DNA of 64,000 nucleotides from JAJDOD01 sp050299835 (GCA_050299835.1 JBNKWP010000003.1:124001-188000); one strand, 5' to 3'. Positions 33,462 to 42,572 are shown, counted from the stretch's first letter. The notes: generated from the sequence alone by a model not told the origin. Program-made: numbers and translations.

Positions 33462-34155
33462 CCTCGCTGTCCTGCCCGCTTTCGGAGCGGATTGCAGGGA
33501 TGCCGAGTTCGAAGGCGTATCCTTCACCGTTTGTGAGGCCGATCCTGCGCGGGACGATATCCGCCTGTTCTTGCACGACGGTGAAGGCAATGTGCTGGGT
33601 ACGTTCGGCAATGTCGGCGCATCCATTGCCCCGATGAAACTGGCCTGGGCGATGAATGGCGGCATGTACCACCAGGACCGTCGCCCGGTCGGGTATTACG
33701 TCGAGGAAAACAAACGGATCGCAAATCTGGTGACGCGGGAAGGCCCGGGAAACTTCGGCTTATTGCCAAACGGGGTGCTCTGTCTTGCCGACAAAGCCCG
33801 CGTGATCGAGTCACGGCGTTTCAAGGCCGAGGCGCCGGAGTGCCGCTTTGCCACGCAATCCGGCCCGATGCTGGTGATTGATGGCGAGTTGCATCCACGG
33901 TTCCTGAAGAATTCCGATTCGCTCAATATTCGAAATGGCGTCGGCGTGACCGCTGACGGGCGGCTTGTCGCCGCGATTTCCAACGACAGGGTGAATTTCC
34001 ACCGGTTCGGGCGCTTCTTCCGCGATGTGCTTGGCACGCCGAATGCGCTGTTCCTGGATGGCACGGTCTCGCGGCTTTATGCGCCGGGGCTGAACCGGCA
34101 CGACCGGGGGTTTCCGCTGGGACCGATGCTGGGCGTGGTGACCGCTGGCGATTGA
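33427..34155 (+). CDS. Phosphodiester glycosidase-like (DUF2233) exported protein, 242 aa
   Basis: Signal peptide MKTFAAIWITINLAVLPAFG, then a domain with WAMNGGMYH, YVEENKRIANL, GNFGLLPNGVL and TQSGPMLVIDG, matching the DUF2233/NAGPA (phosphodiester glycosidase) fold. It probably acts in the periplasm on cell-wall or glycan phosphodiesters; substrate unknown. It starts 35 bases inside rbfA in another frame, so it is translationally linked to rbfA, and sits between rbfA and truB in the same direction. Confidence 0.85.
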   Translation: MKTFAAIWITINLAVLPAFGADCRDAEFEGVSFTVCEADPARDDIRLFLHDGEGNVLGTFGNVGASIAPMKLAWAMNGGMYHQDRRPVGYYVEENKRIANLVTREGPGNFGLLPNGVLCLADKARVIESRRFKAEAPECRFATQSGPMLVIDGELHPRFLKNSDSLNIRNGVGVTADGRLVAAISNDRVNFHRFGRFFRDVLGTPNALFLDGTVSRLYAPGLNRHDRGFPLGPMLGVVTAGD

Positions 34156-34206
34156 CAAGTGGGCGCGGGCTTGGCACCCGTGCCGCCTGCAACAAGGGCG
34201 AGACAG

Positions 34207-35112
34207 ATGGCACGGCGAAAGAAGGGGCGCGATATTTCCGGTTGGCTGGTGGTGGACAAACCCGCCGGGCCGACATCGACCGCCATCGTCAACAAGGTGC
34301 GTTGGGCGTTCGAGGCGAAGAAGGCGGGCCATGCGGGTACGCTCGACCCGGATGCGACCGGCATTCTGGCGGTGGCGTTGGGAGAAGCGACCAAGACGGT
34401 GCCTTTCGTGACCGACGCGATGAAGTGCTATGAATTCACCGTAAGGTTCGGGCTGGCCACGAATACCGACGATGCGGCGGGCGAGGTGATCGGCACATCC
34501 GACCTGCGCCCCTCCGACGACGATATCCGGTCCGCGCTGTCAGGCTTCACGGGCGACATCATGCAGGTTCCGCCTGCCTTTTCGGCGGTGAAAATCGACG
34601 GCGAGCGGGCCTATGCCAAGGCCCGCGCCGGTGAGGATGTGGAGCTGGAAGCGCGACCGCTTTTCGTCGAAAGGCTGGAAATGGTGGCGCGACCCGACGC
34701 CGATCATGCGGTGTTCGAAATGGAGTGTGGCAAGGGCGGCTATGTGCGGTCCATCGCCCGCGACCTGGGTGAGGTGCTGGGCTGCCTCGGCCATGTCACC
34801 ACGCTGCGCCGTGTCTGGTCCGGCCCGTTCGAGCTGGAGGACGCCATCACGTTGGACGAGATCGAGCGGTTGGCGCGCACGCCAGAGCTTGACGACCACC
34901 TTTTGCCTCTCAGCGCCGGTTTGACCGATCTGCCGGAATTGCCGACCACGGCGGAGGGTGCGACCCGGCTAAGAAATGGCAATCCCGGAATGGTCATTGC
35001 CGCCGATGTGGGCTTCGGAGAGGAGGCCTGGGCCTCGTATCAAGGCGAGCCTGTTGCGGTCGGCGTCTATAAAGCGGGCGAATTGCATCCCAGCCGCGTG
35101 TTTCGTTTGTGA
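34207..35112 (+). CDS. truB: tRNA pseudouridine-55 synthase, 301 aa
   Basis: Makes the conserved pseudouridine at position 55 of tRNA. Motifs: GWLVVDKPAGPTST at the start, KAGHAGTLDPDATGIL with the catalytic aspartate, PPAFSAVKIDGERAYAKAR and CGKGGYVRSIARDLGEVL. The ATG at 34207 is preceded by GCGAGACAG, giving normal length; earlier codons in frame are not conserved. Its stop overlaps the GTG of the next gene. Confidence 0.95.
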   Translation: MARRKKGRDISGWLVVDKPAGPTSTAIVNKVRWAFEAKKAGHAGTLDPDATGILAVALGEATKTVPFVTDAMKCYEFTVRFGLATNTDDAAGEVIGTSDLRPSDDDIRSALSGFTGDIMQVPPAFSAVKIDGERAYAKARAGEDVELEARPLFVERLEMVARPDADHAVFEMECGKGGYVRSIARDLGEVLGCLGHVTTLRRVWSGPFELEDAITLDEIERLARTPELDDHLLPLSAGLTDLPELPTTAEGATRLRNGNPGMVIAADVGFGEEAWASYQGEPVAVGVYKAGELHPSRVFRL

Positions 35113-35618
35113 CGGTTGCCCGGCGGTGTGAGACCGAGGATGGCTGGCGCGAGGCGGTCTATTCCGATTGCGAGGCCTATCGTTACAGTCTGACGGTCAC
35201 CTGGGCGTCGAATGGTCCGCGGCTGGTCTATGTTATGCTGAATCCGTCCAAGGCCACCGAGCTGGCCAATGATCCCACTATCGAACGCTGCGAACGGCGG
35301 GCAAGGCAGTTGGGTTACGGGGCGTTCCGCGTGGTCAACCTCTTTGCCTTGCGGGAGACCTCGCCTGCGAAGTTGAAGGCGGCGGCGGAGCCGGAGGGGG
35401 TCGGAAACCTTGACCATGTGAAAGAAGCCGCACAATGGGCTGACGCGGTGCTGGCCGCCTGGGGCGTTCACGGGGCGCATCGGGGGATGGGGGAGGCTGT
35501 CCTTCCTCTGCTGCGGGGCAGCGGAACCCCTGTCCGTCATCTGGGTCTGACCAAGCACGGGCACCCACGCCATCCGCTTTACGTCGCTTACGCGCAACGG
35601 CCTCTGGACTGGGCATAG
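35109..35618 (+). CDS. DUF1643 protein, 169 aa
   Basis: Belongs to DUF1643 by the motifs YRYSLTVTW, VYVMLNPSKATE and LGYGAFRVVNLFALRET; the biochemical function is unknown in the family. The GTG start at 35109 overlaps the truB stop (GTGA), indicating coupled translation. Members are often found as singletons in bacterial chromosomes, and nothing here suggests a special role. Confidence 0.85.
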   Translation: MTVARRCETEDGWREAVYSDCEAYRYSLTVTWASNGPRLVYVMLNPSKATELANDPTIERCERRARQLGYGAFRVVNLFALRETSPAKLKAAAEPEGVGNLDHVKEAAQWADAVLAAWGVHGAHRGMGEAVLPLLRGSGTPVRHLGLTKHGHPRHPLYVAYAQRPLDWA

Positions 35619-35746
35619 CCCGTCGCTCGCCGGTCCACTCGCGCACTGTATTGCTGACGGTGTTCTGGTTCGGGCTTGCGGCGCGGAGTTTCGTGGCGCA
35701 GGTTCTGAACCACGTTGCCTTGCGCGGGATGATCGAGGGGAGTGAT

Positions 35747-36055
35747 ATGAACGACAGTGATGACGCCAAGGTCGAGGGCCGCATTCACGGCGAACAGTTC
35801 GAACCGGCGAAGAAAGACAACATGTTGGAACGGCTGATTTACATGGTGCTGATCGCCATCATGATTTCCGTAGCCCAAACCGTTCTGGGCGTGGTGACCG
35901 TTATCCAGTTCATCATCATGCTGGTGAACAAGCAGGAAAAGAACGAGCGTCTGGCGGAATTCGGGACCGATCTGGGCATCTGGGTCGCGAAAGCCGCGCG
36001 GTACCAGACAGCGGCGAGCGAGGTGAAGCCCTGGCCCTGGACAGAGCTTGACTGA
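35747..36055 (+). CDS. DUF4389-like small membrane protein, 102 aa
   Basis: Charged N-terminus, then two adjacent hydrophobic helices (LIYMVLIAIMISVAQTVLGVV and TVIQFIIMLV), followed by a polar tail with NERLAEFGTDLGIWVAKAARY, which matches DUF4389. Function unknown. The ATG at 35747 has GAGGGGAG upstream; the open frame extends further back but the longer start is not supported. Confidence 0.8.
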   Translation: MNDSDDAKVEGRIHGEQFEPAKKDNMLERLIYMVLIAIMISVAQTVLGVVTVIQFIIMLVNKQEKNERLAEFGTDLGIWVAKAARYQTAASEVKPWPWTELD

Positions 36056-36067
36056 ACAACGGAAAGA

Positions 36068-36093
36068 GGGCGCCCGTTGCACAACGGACGCCC
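36068..36093. terminator. Strong hairpin between convergent genes
   Basis: GGGCG-C-CCGTTG pairs with AACGG-A-CGCCC around a short loop. There is no long T-run on either side, but its place just after the DUF4389 stop and before a convergent gene fits a bidirectional terminator. Confidence 0.55.
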
Positions 36094-36138
36094 ACCATTC
36101 AACCCTTTGAATTCTGCAAGAACGGGTTGTGTGAGGTC

Positions 36139-36707
36139 TCAGAAGATCGCGAGTTCTTCTTCCATTTCCTCGGCTGCCGGATTGCCCGGCTCCTCCAGGT
36201 CGTCTTCGGTTGCGAGCATCGCCATCAGAACCTCGCCCGACATCCAGGCCATCGTCCCGGACGCAGGTTCAATGCCTTCCCTTTCGGGTCGCCCAGTGTG
36301 ACCATGCTCTGAAAATAGTCGATCACATCCTCTTCCGGCGCGTCGAGCGCGGGCCATTGCGGCCAGTTGAACATGTCGTTCATGAAGGGTTGCGTCTGGT
36401 CGTGGCTGAGGACCGTGAGGTGGTTCAGGTCATGCGCAATGGCGACAGGCGTGCCGGTGTCGTCTTCGAATTCAAGAAAGCCGTGAGTCCGACCGTGCAT
36501 CCAGCCGCCATAATGCGGCTCCATCTTGAGCGTGTTCAAGAACGTGTCGACCAGCCCCTCGCTCTCCAGGGATTCCTTGAAGTCAGGGTGGCCATTTCGC
36601 CGTCCGAACAAACCTCGCCGCGGTTTGGGAAGAATCATCGCGGTGGCAGGAGACTGTTTCTGATCGCGCGCCAGATTGGCAAACTCTCGCCAAACCGCCG
36701 TGATCAA
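36139..36707 (-). pseudogene. Conserved hypothetical protein broken by one-base deletion
   Basis: The frame from the ATG at 36705-36707 reads WREFANLARDQKQ, then HDLNHLTVLSHDQTQPFMND, up to KGKALNLRPG, then shifts. If one G is added to the GGG near 36255, the reading continues TMAWMSGEVLMAMLATEDDL to EEMEEELAIF at 36139, a plausible acidic C-terminus. So the gene is probably a single about 190-residue protein interrupted by a one-base loss or by a sequencing error. I recognise no domain; a mitochondrial- or phage-like signature is not seen. Confidence 0.6.
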
Positions 36708-36714
36708 CTAAAGA

Positions 36715-36745
36715 ATAACGCCCCCGAAATCCGGGGGCGTTCCAA
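36715..36745 (-). terminator. Terminator of pnp
   Basis: Read leftwards: CGCCCCCG and CGGGGGCG form an eight-base stem around a short loop, followed by TTATTCTTT. It lies about 20 bases after the pnp stop codon. Confidence 0.85.
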
Positions 36746-36762
36746 TCGTTAGCGAAGCGGCC

Positions 36763-38904
36763 TCAGTCGGCGGCTTCTTCCTTATTCTCGGGCGCTTTTT
36801 CTTCGCCCGTTTCCTGATCGACCATCTTCATCGCCAGACGTACCTTGCCCCGGTCGTCGAAGCCCAGAAGCTTGACGTAGACCTCCTGGCCTTCCTTCAG
36901 CACGTCGGACGGATGGTTCAGGCGGCGGTTTTCGATCTGGCTGACATGCACCAGGCCGTCGCGCTTGCCGAAGAAGTTCACGAAGGCACCGAAGTCGACG
37001 ATCTTGACGACCTTGCCCTTGTAGATGTGGCCCTCTTCAGGCTCGGCCACGATCGAATGGATCATGTCATAGGCCTTCTGGATGGCTTCGCCGTTGGGCG
37101 AGGCGATCTTGATGACACCATCGTCGTTGATATCGACCTTGGCACCCGAAACCTCGACGATCTCGCGGATGACCTTGCCGCCGGAACCGATCACTTCGCG
37201 GATCTTGTCGGTGGGCACCGTCATCGTCTCGATGCGCGGCGCGTGGACAGAAAAGTCGCCGGTTTCGGCCTGCGCCTTGTTCATCTCGCCAAGGATATGC
37301 ATCCGGCCGTCTTTAGCCTGGGCCAGAGCCTTCTCCATGATCTCGGGCGTGATGCCGGCAACCTTGATGTCCATCTGGAGCGAGGTGATACCGTTTTCCG
37401 TACCGGCGACCTTGAAGTCCATGTCACCAAGGTGGTCTTCGTCACCCAGGATGTCCGACAGGATGGCATAGGAGCCGTCTTCTTCCAGAACGAGCCCCAT
37501 GGCCACACCGGCAACTGCCGATTTCAGCGGAACGCCCGCATCCATCATCGACAGCGACCCGCCGCAGACCGAGGCCATCGACGAGGAACCATTGGATTCG
37601 GTGATCTCGGAAACGACCCGCACCGTGTAGGGGAAGTCGGTCGCCGAAGGCAGAACCGCCTGCAACGCGCGCCAGGCCAGCTTGCCGTGGCCGATCTCCC
37701 GACGCCCGGTGAAGCCGAACCGGCCAACCTCGCCGACCGAATAGGGTGGGAAGTTGTAGTGCAACAGGAAGTTCGAGCGGAAGTTGCCGTGCAAGGCGTC
37801 GATGATCTGTTCGTCATCGCCGGTACCCAACGTGGTCACGACCAGGCCTTGCGTCTCACCACGGGTGAACAGAGCCGAACCGTGGGTCCTGGGCAGGATG
37901 CCCGTTTCCGCCACGATGGGGCGGATCTGGTCGGTGGCCCGGCCGTCGATGCGACGGCCATGTTTCACGACATCGCCGCGCAACACGCCCGATTCCAGCT
38001 TTTTCAGCGCCGAACCGAGATTTTCGTCTTCCCGCTGCTCTTCCGAAAGCGCTTCGATGATCGCGTCGCGGGCAGCGCCCACGGCGGCGACACGGTCTTG
38101 CTTGTCGGTGATCGCATAGGCAGCGCGCATCTGCTCTTCGCCCACGGCCTTTACAGCCTCATAAAGCTCAGAATAATCCGACGGCTGGAAGTCGAACGGC
38201 TCTTTCGCCGCTTCTTCGGCCAGCGAGATGATCAGGTCGATCACCGGCTGGATTTGCTCATGGGCGAAAGTGACCGCACCCAGCATTTCAGCTTCCGAAA
38301 GCTCATAGGCCTCGGACTCGACCATCATCACGGCGTCTTTCGTACCCGCGACGACAAGGTCGAGACGCTGGTCGGGATTGTTGCGCAGGTCCTGCATGTC
38401 ATCGACGGTCGGGTTCAGGACGTATTCGCCATCCTCGAAGCCGACACGGCACCCGGCGATCGGACCCATAAACGGCGCGCCAGAGAGCGTCAGCGCAGCC
38501 GAGGCCGCGATCATCGCGACGACATCGGGATCGTTGACCAGATCGTGCGAGAGAACGGTGCAGATCACCAGAACCTCGTTCTTGAAGCCCGGTACGAAAA
38601 GCGGGCGGATCGGACGGTCGATCAGGCGCGAGGTCAGCGTTTCCTTTTCGGTCGGGCGAGCTTCGCGCTTGAAGAAACCACCGGGGATTTTGCCGGCGGC
38701 ATAGTATTTCTCGTTGTAGTGAACCGTCAGCGGGAAGAAATCCTGCCCCGGTTTCTGCTCCTTGGCGAAGGTTACGTTCGCCATGACGGAGGTTTCGCCA
38801 TATGTGGCAATGACAGACCCATCGGCCTGGCGGGCAACCTTGCCCGTTTCCAGTGTCAGCGTTTCCTCGCCCCACTGGATCGATTTTTTGACTTCGTTGA
38901 ACAT
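36763..38904 (-). CDS. pnp: Polynucleotide phosphorylase, 713 aa
   Basis: 3'-5' phosphorolytic exoribonuclease of the RNA degradosome. Two RNase PH domains are visible: the first with GKIPGGFFKREARPTEKE, the second with RTHGSALFTRGETQGLV and SSMASVCGGSLSMMDAG. A KH domain (REVIGSGGKVIREIVE) and an S1 domain (GKVVKIVDFGAFVNFFGKRDG) end the protein. Full family length. In most relatives rpsO sits directly upstream; here it is separated by two genes. Confidence 0.98.
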   Translation of the reverse strand: MFNEVKKSIQWGEETLTLETGKVARQADGSVIATYGETSVMANVTFAKEQKPGQDFFPLTVHYNEKYYAAGKIPGGFFKREARPTEKETLTSRLIDRPIRPLFVPGFKNEVLVICTVLSHDLVNDPDVVAMIAASAALTLSGAPFMGPIAGCRVGFEDGEYVLNPTVDDMQDLRNNPDQRLDLVVAGTKDAVMMVESEAYELSEAEMLGAVTFAHEQIQPVIDLIISLAEEAAKEPFDFQPSDYSELYEAVKAVGEEQMRAAYAITDKQDRVAAVGAARDAIIEALSEEQREDENLGSALKKLESGVLRGDVVKHGRRIDGRATDQIRPIVAETGILPRTHGSALFTRGETQGLVVTTLGTGDDEQIIDALHGNFRSNFLLHYNFPPYSVGEVGRFGFTGRREIGHGKLAWRALQAVLPSATDFPYTVRVVSEITESNGSSSMASVCGGSLSMMDAGVPLKSAVAGVAMGLVLEEDGSYAILSDILGDEDHLGDMDFKVAGTENGITSLQMDIKVAGITPEIMEKALAQAKDGRMHILGEMNKAQAETGDFSVHAPRIETMTVPTDKIREVIGSGGKVIREIVEVSGAKVDINDDGVIKIASPNGEAIQKAYDMIHSIVAEPEEGHIYKGKVVKIVDFGAFVNFFGKRDGLVHVSQIENRRLNHPSDVLKEGQEVYVKLLGFDDRGKVRLAMKMVDQETGEEKAPENKEEAAD

Positions 38905-39127
38905 CTATTCATCCTTCTCGGATTAGCGTGGCGTTCCACCTAACCCGTTGAAATGGCGGCCCCATTGCCGCCGACCCCAATCCTCAAGCGTCCGCCGGGG
39001 TCCAAAGCGTCACGTCTCAGATTGGGGGGCCATACAGGAAGATGGTCAAAGAAGAAAGGGGGTTGCCGCATTGCCGACAGAAGCAGCCTCTGGTTGTTTG
39101 GGGAGGACAAAAAGCGGGGATGGCAGA

Positions 39128-39913
39128 ATGGACATAACTTTCGGCATTATTGGCGGAACAGGCATGCTGGGGCGGGCCATCGCGCGTGGACTTCTGGAGG
39201 CCGGCGTGGTGCAGGAGGAGAAGTTCTGGCTGTCGAACCGCAGCGGCACCGCAGACGGGTTCAGGAGTTATCCTGGCCTGAATGTTACGACCGACAACCA
39301 GAGCCTTGCAGAGGCCTGCGATGTGATCCTGCTCTGCGTGCCACCGGCATTGGCGAACGACGTTTCGATTGCCGCCGCTGGCAAGCTGATCCTGTCGGTC
39401 ATGGCCGGTGTCGGATTGGAGCGCCTGGCCACCTTGTCGGGCAGCGACCGGGTGGTGCGCGCCATGTCCAGCCCAGCGGCAGAACTGCGTCTGGCATTCT
39501 CCCCCTGGGTCGCCTCCGGGACGGTCACCGAGGCGGATAAGGCGGTTGTGAGACGGCTTTTCGGAGCCATCGGTGCGGCGGCGGAGGTGTCGAGCGAGGC
39601 ACAGGTCGAACTTTTTACCGCGCTTACCGGTCCGGTTCCGGGGTTCGTGGCGTTTTTTGCCGAATGCATGGCGGACTATGCCGTCGCCGAAGGTGTCTCG
39701 CCAGACGTGGCCGACCGCGCCGTCCGCCAGCTCTTTCTTTCGGCGGGCCGGATGATGGCAGAGGGCGATGCGACACCCGGTGACCATGTGCAGGAGATGA
39801 TCGACTACGCCGGCACGACGGCGGCCGGACTGACCGCAATGCGCAGTTCGGCCATTTCGCGGGATGTGGCCGCAGCCCTCGCGGCAGCGGTGGAGAAGAC
39901 ACGGAACATGTGA
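39128..39913 (+). CDS. Pyrroline-5-carboxylate reductase-like protein, 261 aa
   Basis: N-terminal Rossmann motif GIIGGTGMLGRAIARGL, then VILLCVPPAL, LILSVMAGVGLERLA and a helical dimerisation domain with ALTGPVPGFVAFF, matching the ProC family (final step of proline synthesis). It has the usual ProC length; the active-site loop TALTGSGPA reads TALTGPVPG here, so it may be a paralogue or an atypical member. ATG at 39128. Convergent with the next gene. Confidence 0.82.
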   Translation: MDITFGIIGGTGMLGRAIARGLLEAGVVQEEKFWLSNRSGTADGFRSYPGLNVTTDNQSLAEACDVILLCVPPALANDVSIAAAGKLILSVMAGVGLERLATLSGSDRVVRAMSSPAAELRLAFSPWVASGTVTEADKAVVRRLFGAIGAAAEVSSEAQVELFTALTGPVPGFVAFFAECMADYAVAEGVSPDVADRAVRQLFLSAGRMMAEGDATPGDHVQEMIDYAGTTAAGLTAMRSSAISRDVAAALAAAVEKTRNM

Positions 39914-39919
39914 CCGTGC

Positions 39920-41020
39920 TCAGAGCTGCGACTGCCAGAGCCGTATCTTGGTGCCGCCGTGATCAACGAAAGGCCCCGGAGCGTCCCAGCCAAGCCCCGT
40001 GCTCTTGGCCAACCCGGAGTCAGAAGTCACCATAGCGACGCGCCAACCCCGGAACCGCTCGGTCACCACCTTGCCGAAGGCTCCATAAAGGCCGTGGAGC
40101 ATCCCCTTGTTGCCAATCCGTCCACCATAAGGCGGGTTGACGATCACCAGCCCCGGCGCACCGCCCGGCGGGGTCAGATCACCAATGGCACAATGCGAAA
40201 ACCGGGCGACATCCGACACTCCGGCGCGTTCTGAGTTCGCTCCGGCCATCGCGATCGCCCCCTGATCACGGTCGGAGCCGAAGAAACGCGGCTCGCCTTG
40301 AGCGGTGCCATTGCGACGGAGCGCCTTGAACGCATCCGCGTTGAAACTGGCGAATTGCTCAAAGGCGAAGCTCCGCACCCTGCCTGGCTGCAGCCCATTT
40401 GCGATTTCGGCAGCTTCGATCACGAAGGTGCCCGATCCGCACATCGGGTCCAGCACCGGTTCCGTGCCACCATACTTCGCGGCACGCAGGAACAGTGCTG
40501 CCAATGTTTCGCGCATGGGCGCCTTGTTCACCTGTTCTTTCAGTCCGCGCTTGTGCAGGGAGGCCCCCGAGGTATCGAGACTGAAAGTCGCCAGATCGTC
40601 CTCGATCCTGAGCTTTACAGTGATGCCGGCTTTGGGTTCGATCGGAATGCCTGCCGCGCGGATTGCGTTCTCCACGCGCTCGGCAGCGGCCTTTGCGTGG
40701 TAAATGCGAGACTTTCGGCAGGTCGCCTCGACGCGGACCGGCACATTGGCCCGGAGCCAATCGATCCACGGCAACTTCTTTGAGCGCTTGTCGAGCTGCG
40801 CCAGATGCATCGCCCTGAATTCGGCCACGCGGACCAGCACACGGGTCGCACCTCGCAATTCAAGATTGGCCCGCCAGATGTCGCGCCAGCCGCCCCGCAT
40901 CTCGACACCGCCGGGAACGGTGCCCGACACATCGAAACCAAGGGACTGCGCTTCTTCGGCCAGCAACGGTTCCAGACCGGGTGCCACGACCAGAAACACT
41001 GAAAACACTGCCTCAGGCAT
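39920..41020 (-). CDS. THUMP-domain rRNA methyltransferase (RlmL-like), 366 aa
   Basis: N-terminal THUMP RNA-binding region (VRVEATCRKSRIYHAKAAAERV, then LRIEDDLATFSLDTSG), then a Rossmann methyltransferase with PVLDPMCGSGTFVIEA (SAM motif I) and VIVNPPYGGR (motif IV, typical of N2-guanine methyltransferases). It resembles the first half of E. coli RlmL, which methylates G2445 of 23S rRNA. It lies between proC-like and rpsO, convergent with proC. Confidence 0.9.
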   Translation of the reverse strand: MPEAVFSVFLVVAPGLEPLLAEEAQSLGFDVSGTVPGGVEMRGGWRDIWRANLELRGATRVLVRVAEFRAMHLAQLDKRSKKLPWIDWLRANVPVRVEATCRKSRIYHAKAAAERVENAIRAAGIPIEPKAGITVKLRIEDDLATFSLDTSGASLHKRGLKEQVNKAPMRETLAALFLRAAKYGGTEPVLDPMCGSGTFVIEAAEIANGLQPGRVRSFAFEQFASFNADAFKALRRNGTAQGEPRFFGSDRDQGAIAMAGANSERAGVSDVARFSHCAIGDLTPPGGAPGLVIVNPPYGGRIGNKGMLHGLYGAFGKVVTERFRGWRVAMVTSDSGLAKSTGLGWDAPGPFVDHGGTKIRLWQSQL

Positions 41021-41067
41021 CACGCCATCCGCAGTTCATTATCGGCCCTGAAATATCCCGAAGGGGT

Positions 41068-41090
41068 TTGGGGGAGCAGCTCTCCCCCAA
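41068..41090 (-). terminator. Hairpin after rpsO
   Basis: A nine-base perfect stem, TTGGGGGAG paired with CTCCCCCAA around a five-base loop, located just after the rpsO stop. The following bases are not a strong T-run, so termination may be partial. Confidence 0.65.
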
Positions 41091-41122
41091 CAGGTCGGCG
41101 GGCGAAGCCCGGCGAAACAAGT

Positions 41123-41392
41123 TCAGCGACGCAGGCCCAGACGCTCGATCAGCGACTGATAACGGGCTTCGTCCTTGCCCTTCACGTAATCGAGAAGTTT
41201 GCGGCGCTGGGCGACCAGCTTCAACAGACCACGGCGGGAGTGGTTGTCTTTCTTGTGCGTCTTGAAATGCTCGGTGAGCGTGGCGATGCGGCTGGACAGG
41301 ATGGCGACCTGCACCTCGGGCGAACCGGTATCGCCGTCCTTGGCACCGTATTCCTTGATGACGCGGGCTTTTTCTTCAGCGGTAATCGACAT
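41123..41392 (-). CDS. rpsO: 30S ribosomal protein S15, 89 aa
   Basis: Full-length S15: MSITAEEKARVIKEYG, GDTGSPEVQVAILSSRI, KKDNHSRRGLLKLVAQRRKLL and YQSLIERLGLRR. I chose the start MSITAEEK, the family norm, preceded by AAAGGAGACCCCG. It is the upstream neighbour of rlmL-like and, further away, pnp on the same strand. Confidence 0.98.
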   Translation of the reverse strand: MSITAEEKARVIKEYGAKDGDTGSPEVQVAILSSRIATLTEHFKTHKKDNHSRRGLLKLVAQRRKLLDYVKGKDEARYQSLIERLGLRR

Positions 41393-41574
41393 CGGGGTCT
41401 CCTTTGGCAAAAGGTGAATGGCGCAAGCCGGGATGTCGTCCAGCAGGGCCCGTGGAGTGAAGGTGGCCGTATAGGCGATGCAACAATGCTTGCAAAGTCC
41501 TTTTTTTGGACCGCGACACCTTGAGAAAACGCGGCAATCCGCGAATAGTTCGGAGAGTTTCGAAAGGGTATGCC

Positions 41575-42447
41575 ATGGAAATGTTGATCCTGTTGCTTCT
41601 GGGCGGCCTCGCCATAGGATTGGGCGGCCTCGGCGGCGGAAGCGACGATGACGGTGGAGACGCCGCCGAAGGTCCCCCGGCGACCCAGGAAGGGGACAGC
41701 GGCAACAACCTTCTTGTCGGTGTCGCAGGGCTCGAGGACGTGATCTACGGCCGGGCCGGGAGCGACACGATCACCGGGGATACCGGGAATGACTACCTCG
41801 ATGGCGGGCTCGGCGATGACGAGATCCATGGCGATGAGGGCAATGACACGATCTCGGGCGCGCTCGGCAGCGACCTGATCGACGGCGGGTCGGGCGCGGA
41901 TTCGATCCTTGGCTATGGCGGATCGGACACGATCGAGGGCGGCGATGGGAACGACAGCATCCGTGGCGGTAATGGCCCAGACAGCATCAGCGGCGGCGCC
42001 GACAGCGACTCGCTTGAGGGCGGTCTGGGGCAGGACACCCTCAGCGGCATTCTCGCCGATCCCGAGAGCTTCCCCGACAATGCGGGAGACGACAATGCCG
42101 CCGACACGCTGGAGGGCTGGGGCGGCGTGGACAGGATCATCCTGGGAAGCGGCGACCACGGATATGGCGAGTATGCAACGACCGAGGCGGATGGTCTGGG
42201 CGATACTTTCGTGGTCGGCACCTGGATCGCAGGGCCACCAGCGACCGTCCATGATTTCGACCCGGATGTGGACGAGATCCAGTATTACAACGCTGGCGGT
42301 GAACTTCTGACGATGACCAGCACAGGCACCGACGATGTAACCTTCGAACTGCGCGCCGACGGCGATGTGGTGCTCCTCTTGCCGGTCGGTGGTTCGGGCG
42401 ACGTCATCACGCTGGCGCATGTGACGGAAATGACGCCCCCGCCTTAA
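41575..42447 (+). CDS. RTX-type calcium-binding repeat protein with N-terminal membrane anchor, 290 aa
   Basis: Starts with a hydrophobic helix (MEMLILLLLGGLAIGLGGLGGG) that is probably an uncleaved anchor or signal. From about residue 48 to 165 runs a series of RTX nonapeptide repeats of the GGxGxDxxx kind (for example GRAGSDTITGDTGNDYLDGG). These form a calcium-binding beta roll. The C-terminal third (DTFVVGTWIAGPP, VHDFDPDVDEI) resembles the end of other RTX proteins secreted by roseobacters. No type I secretion genes are nearby. The ATG at 41575 follows AAAGGG. Confidence 0.85.
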   Translation: MEMLILLLLGGLAIGLGGLGGGSDDDGGDAAEGPPATQEGDSGNNLLVGVAGLEDVIYGRAGSDTITGDTGNDYLDGGLGDDEIHGDEGNDTISGALGSDLIDGGSGADSILGYGGSDTIEGGDGNDSIRGGNGPDSISGGADSDSLEGGLGQDTLSGILADPESFPDNAGDDNAADTLEGWGGVDRIILGSGDHGYGEYATTEADGLGDTFVVGTWIAGPPATVHDFDPDVDEIQYYNAGGELLTMTSTGTDDVTFELRADGDVVLLLPVGGSGDVITLAHVTEMTPPP

Positions 42448-42572
42448 CATTCCTTTCACCCGGTCGGTCTAAAGTCTCTTTGCCGCGAGAGGCGGCGACT
42501 TCGTCATCGAAGTCTGAGGGGTGTCCTGTGGAAGGGCACGGCCCGGCCCGGGCGTCGAAGCGCGCCGCACAC

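Noticed and set aside
36913..38943. 676-codon open frame antisense to pnp
   Set aside because: Mirror of a strongly conserved gene; amino acid content (many H, D, R, V) is typical of antisense frames in GC-rich DNA.
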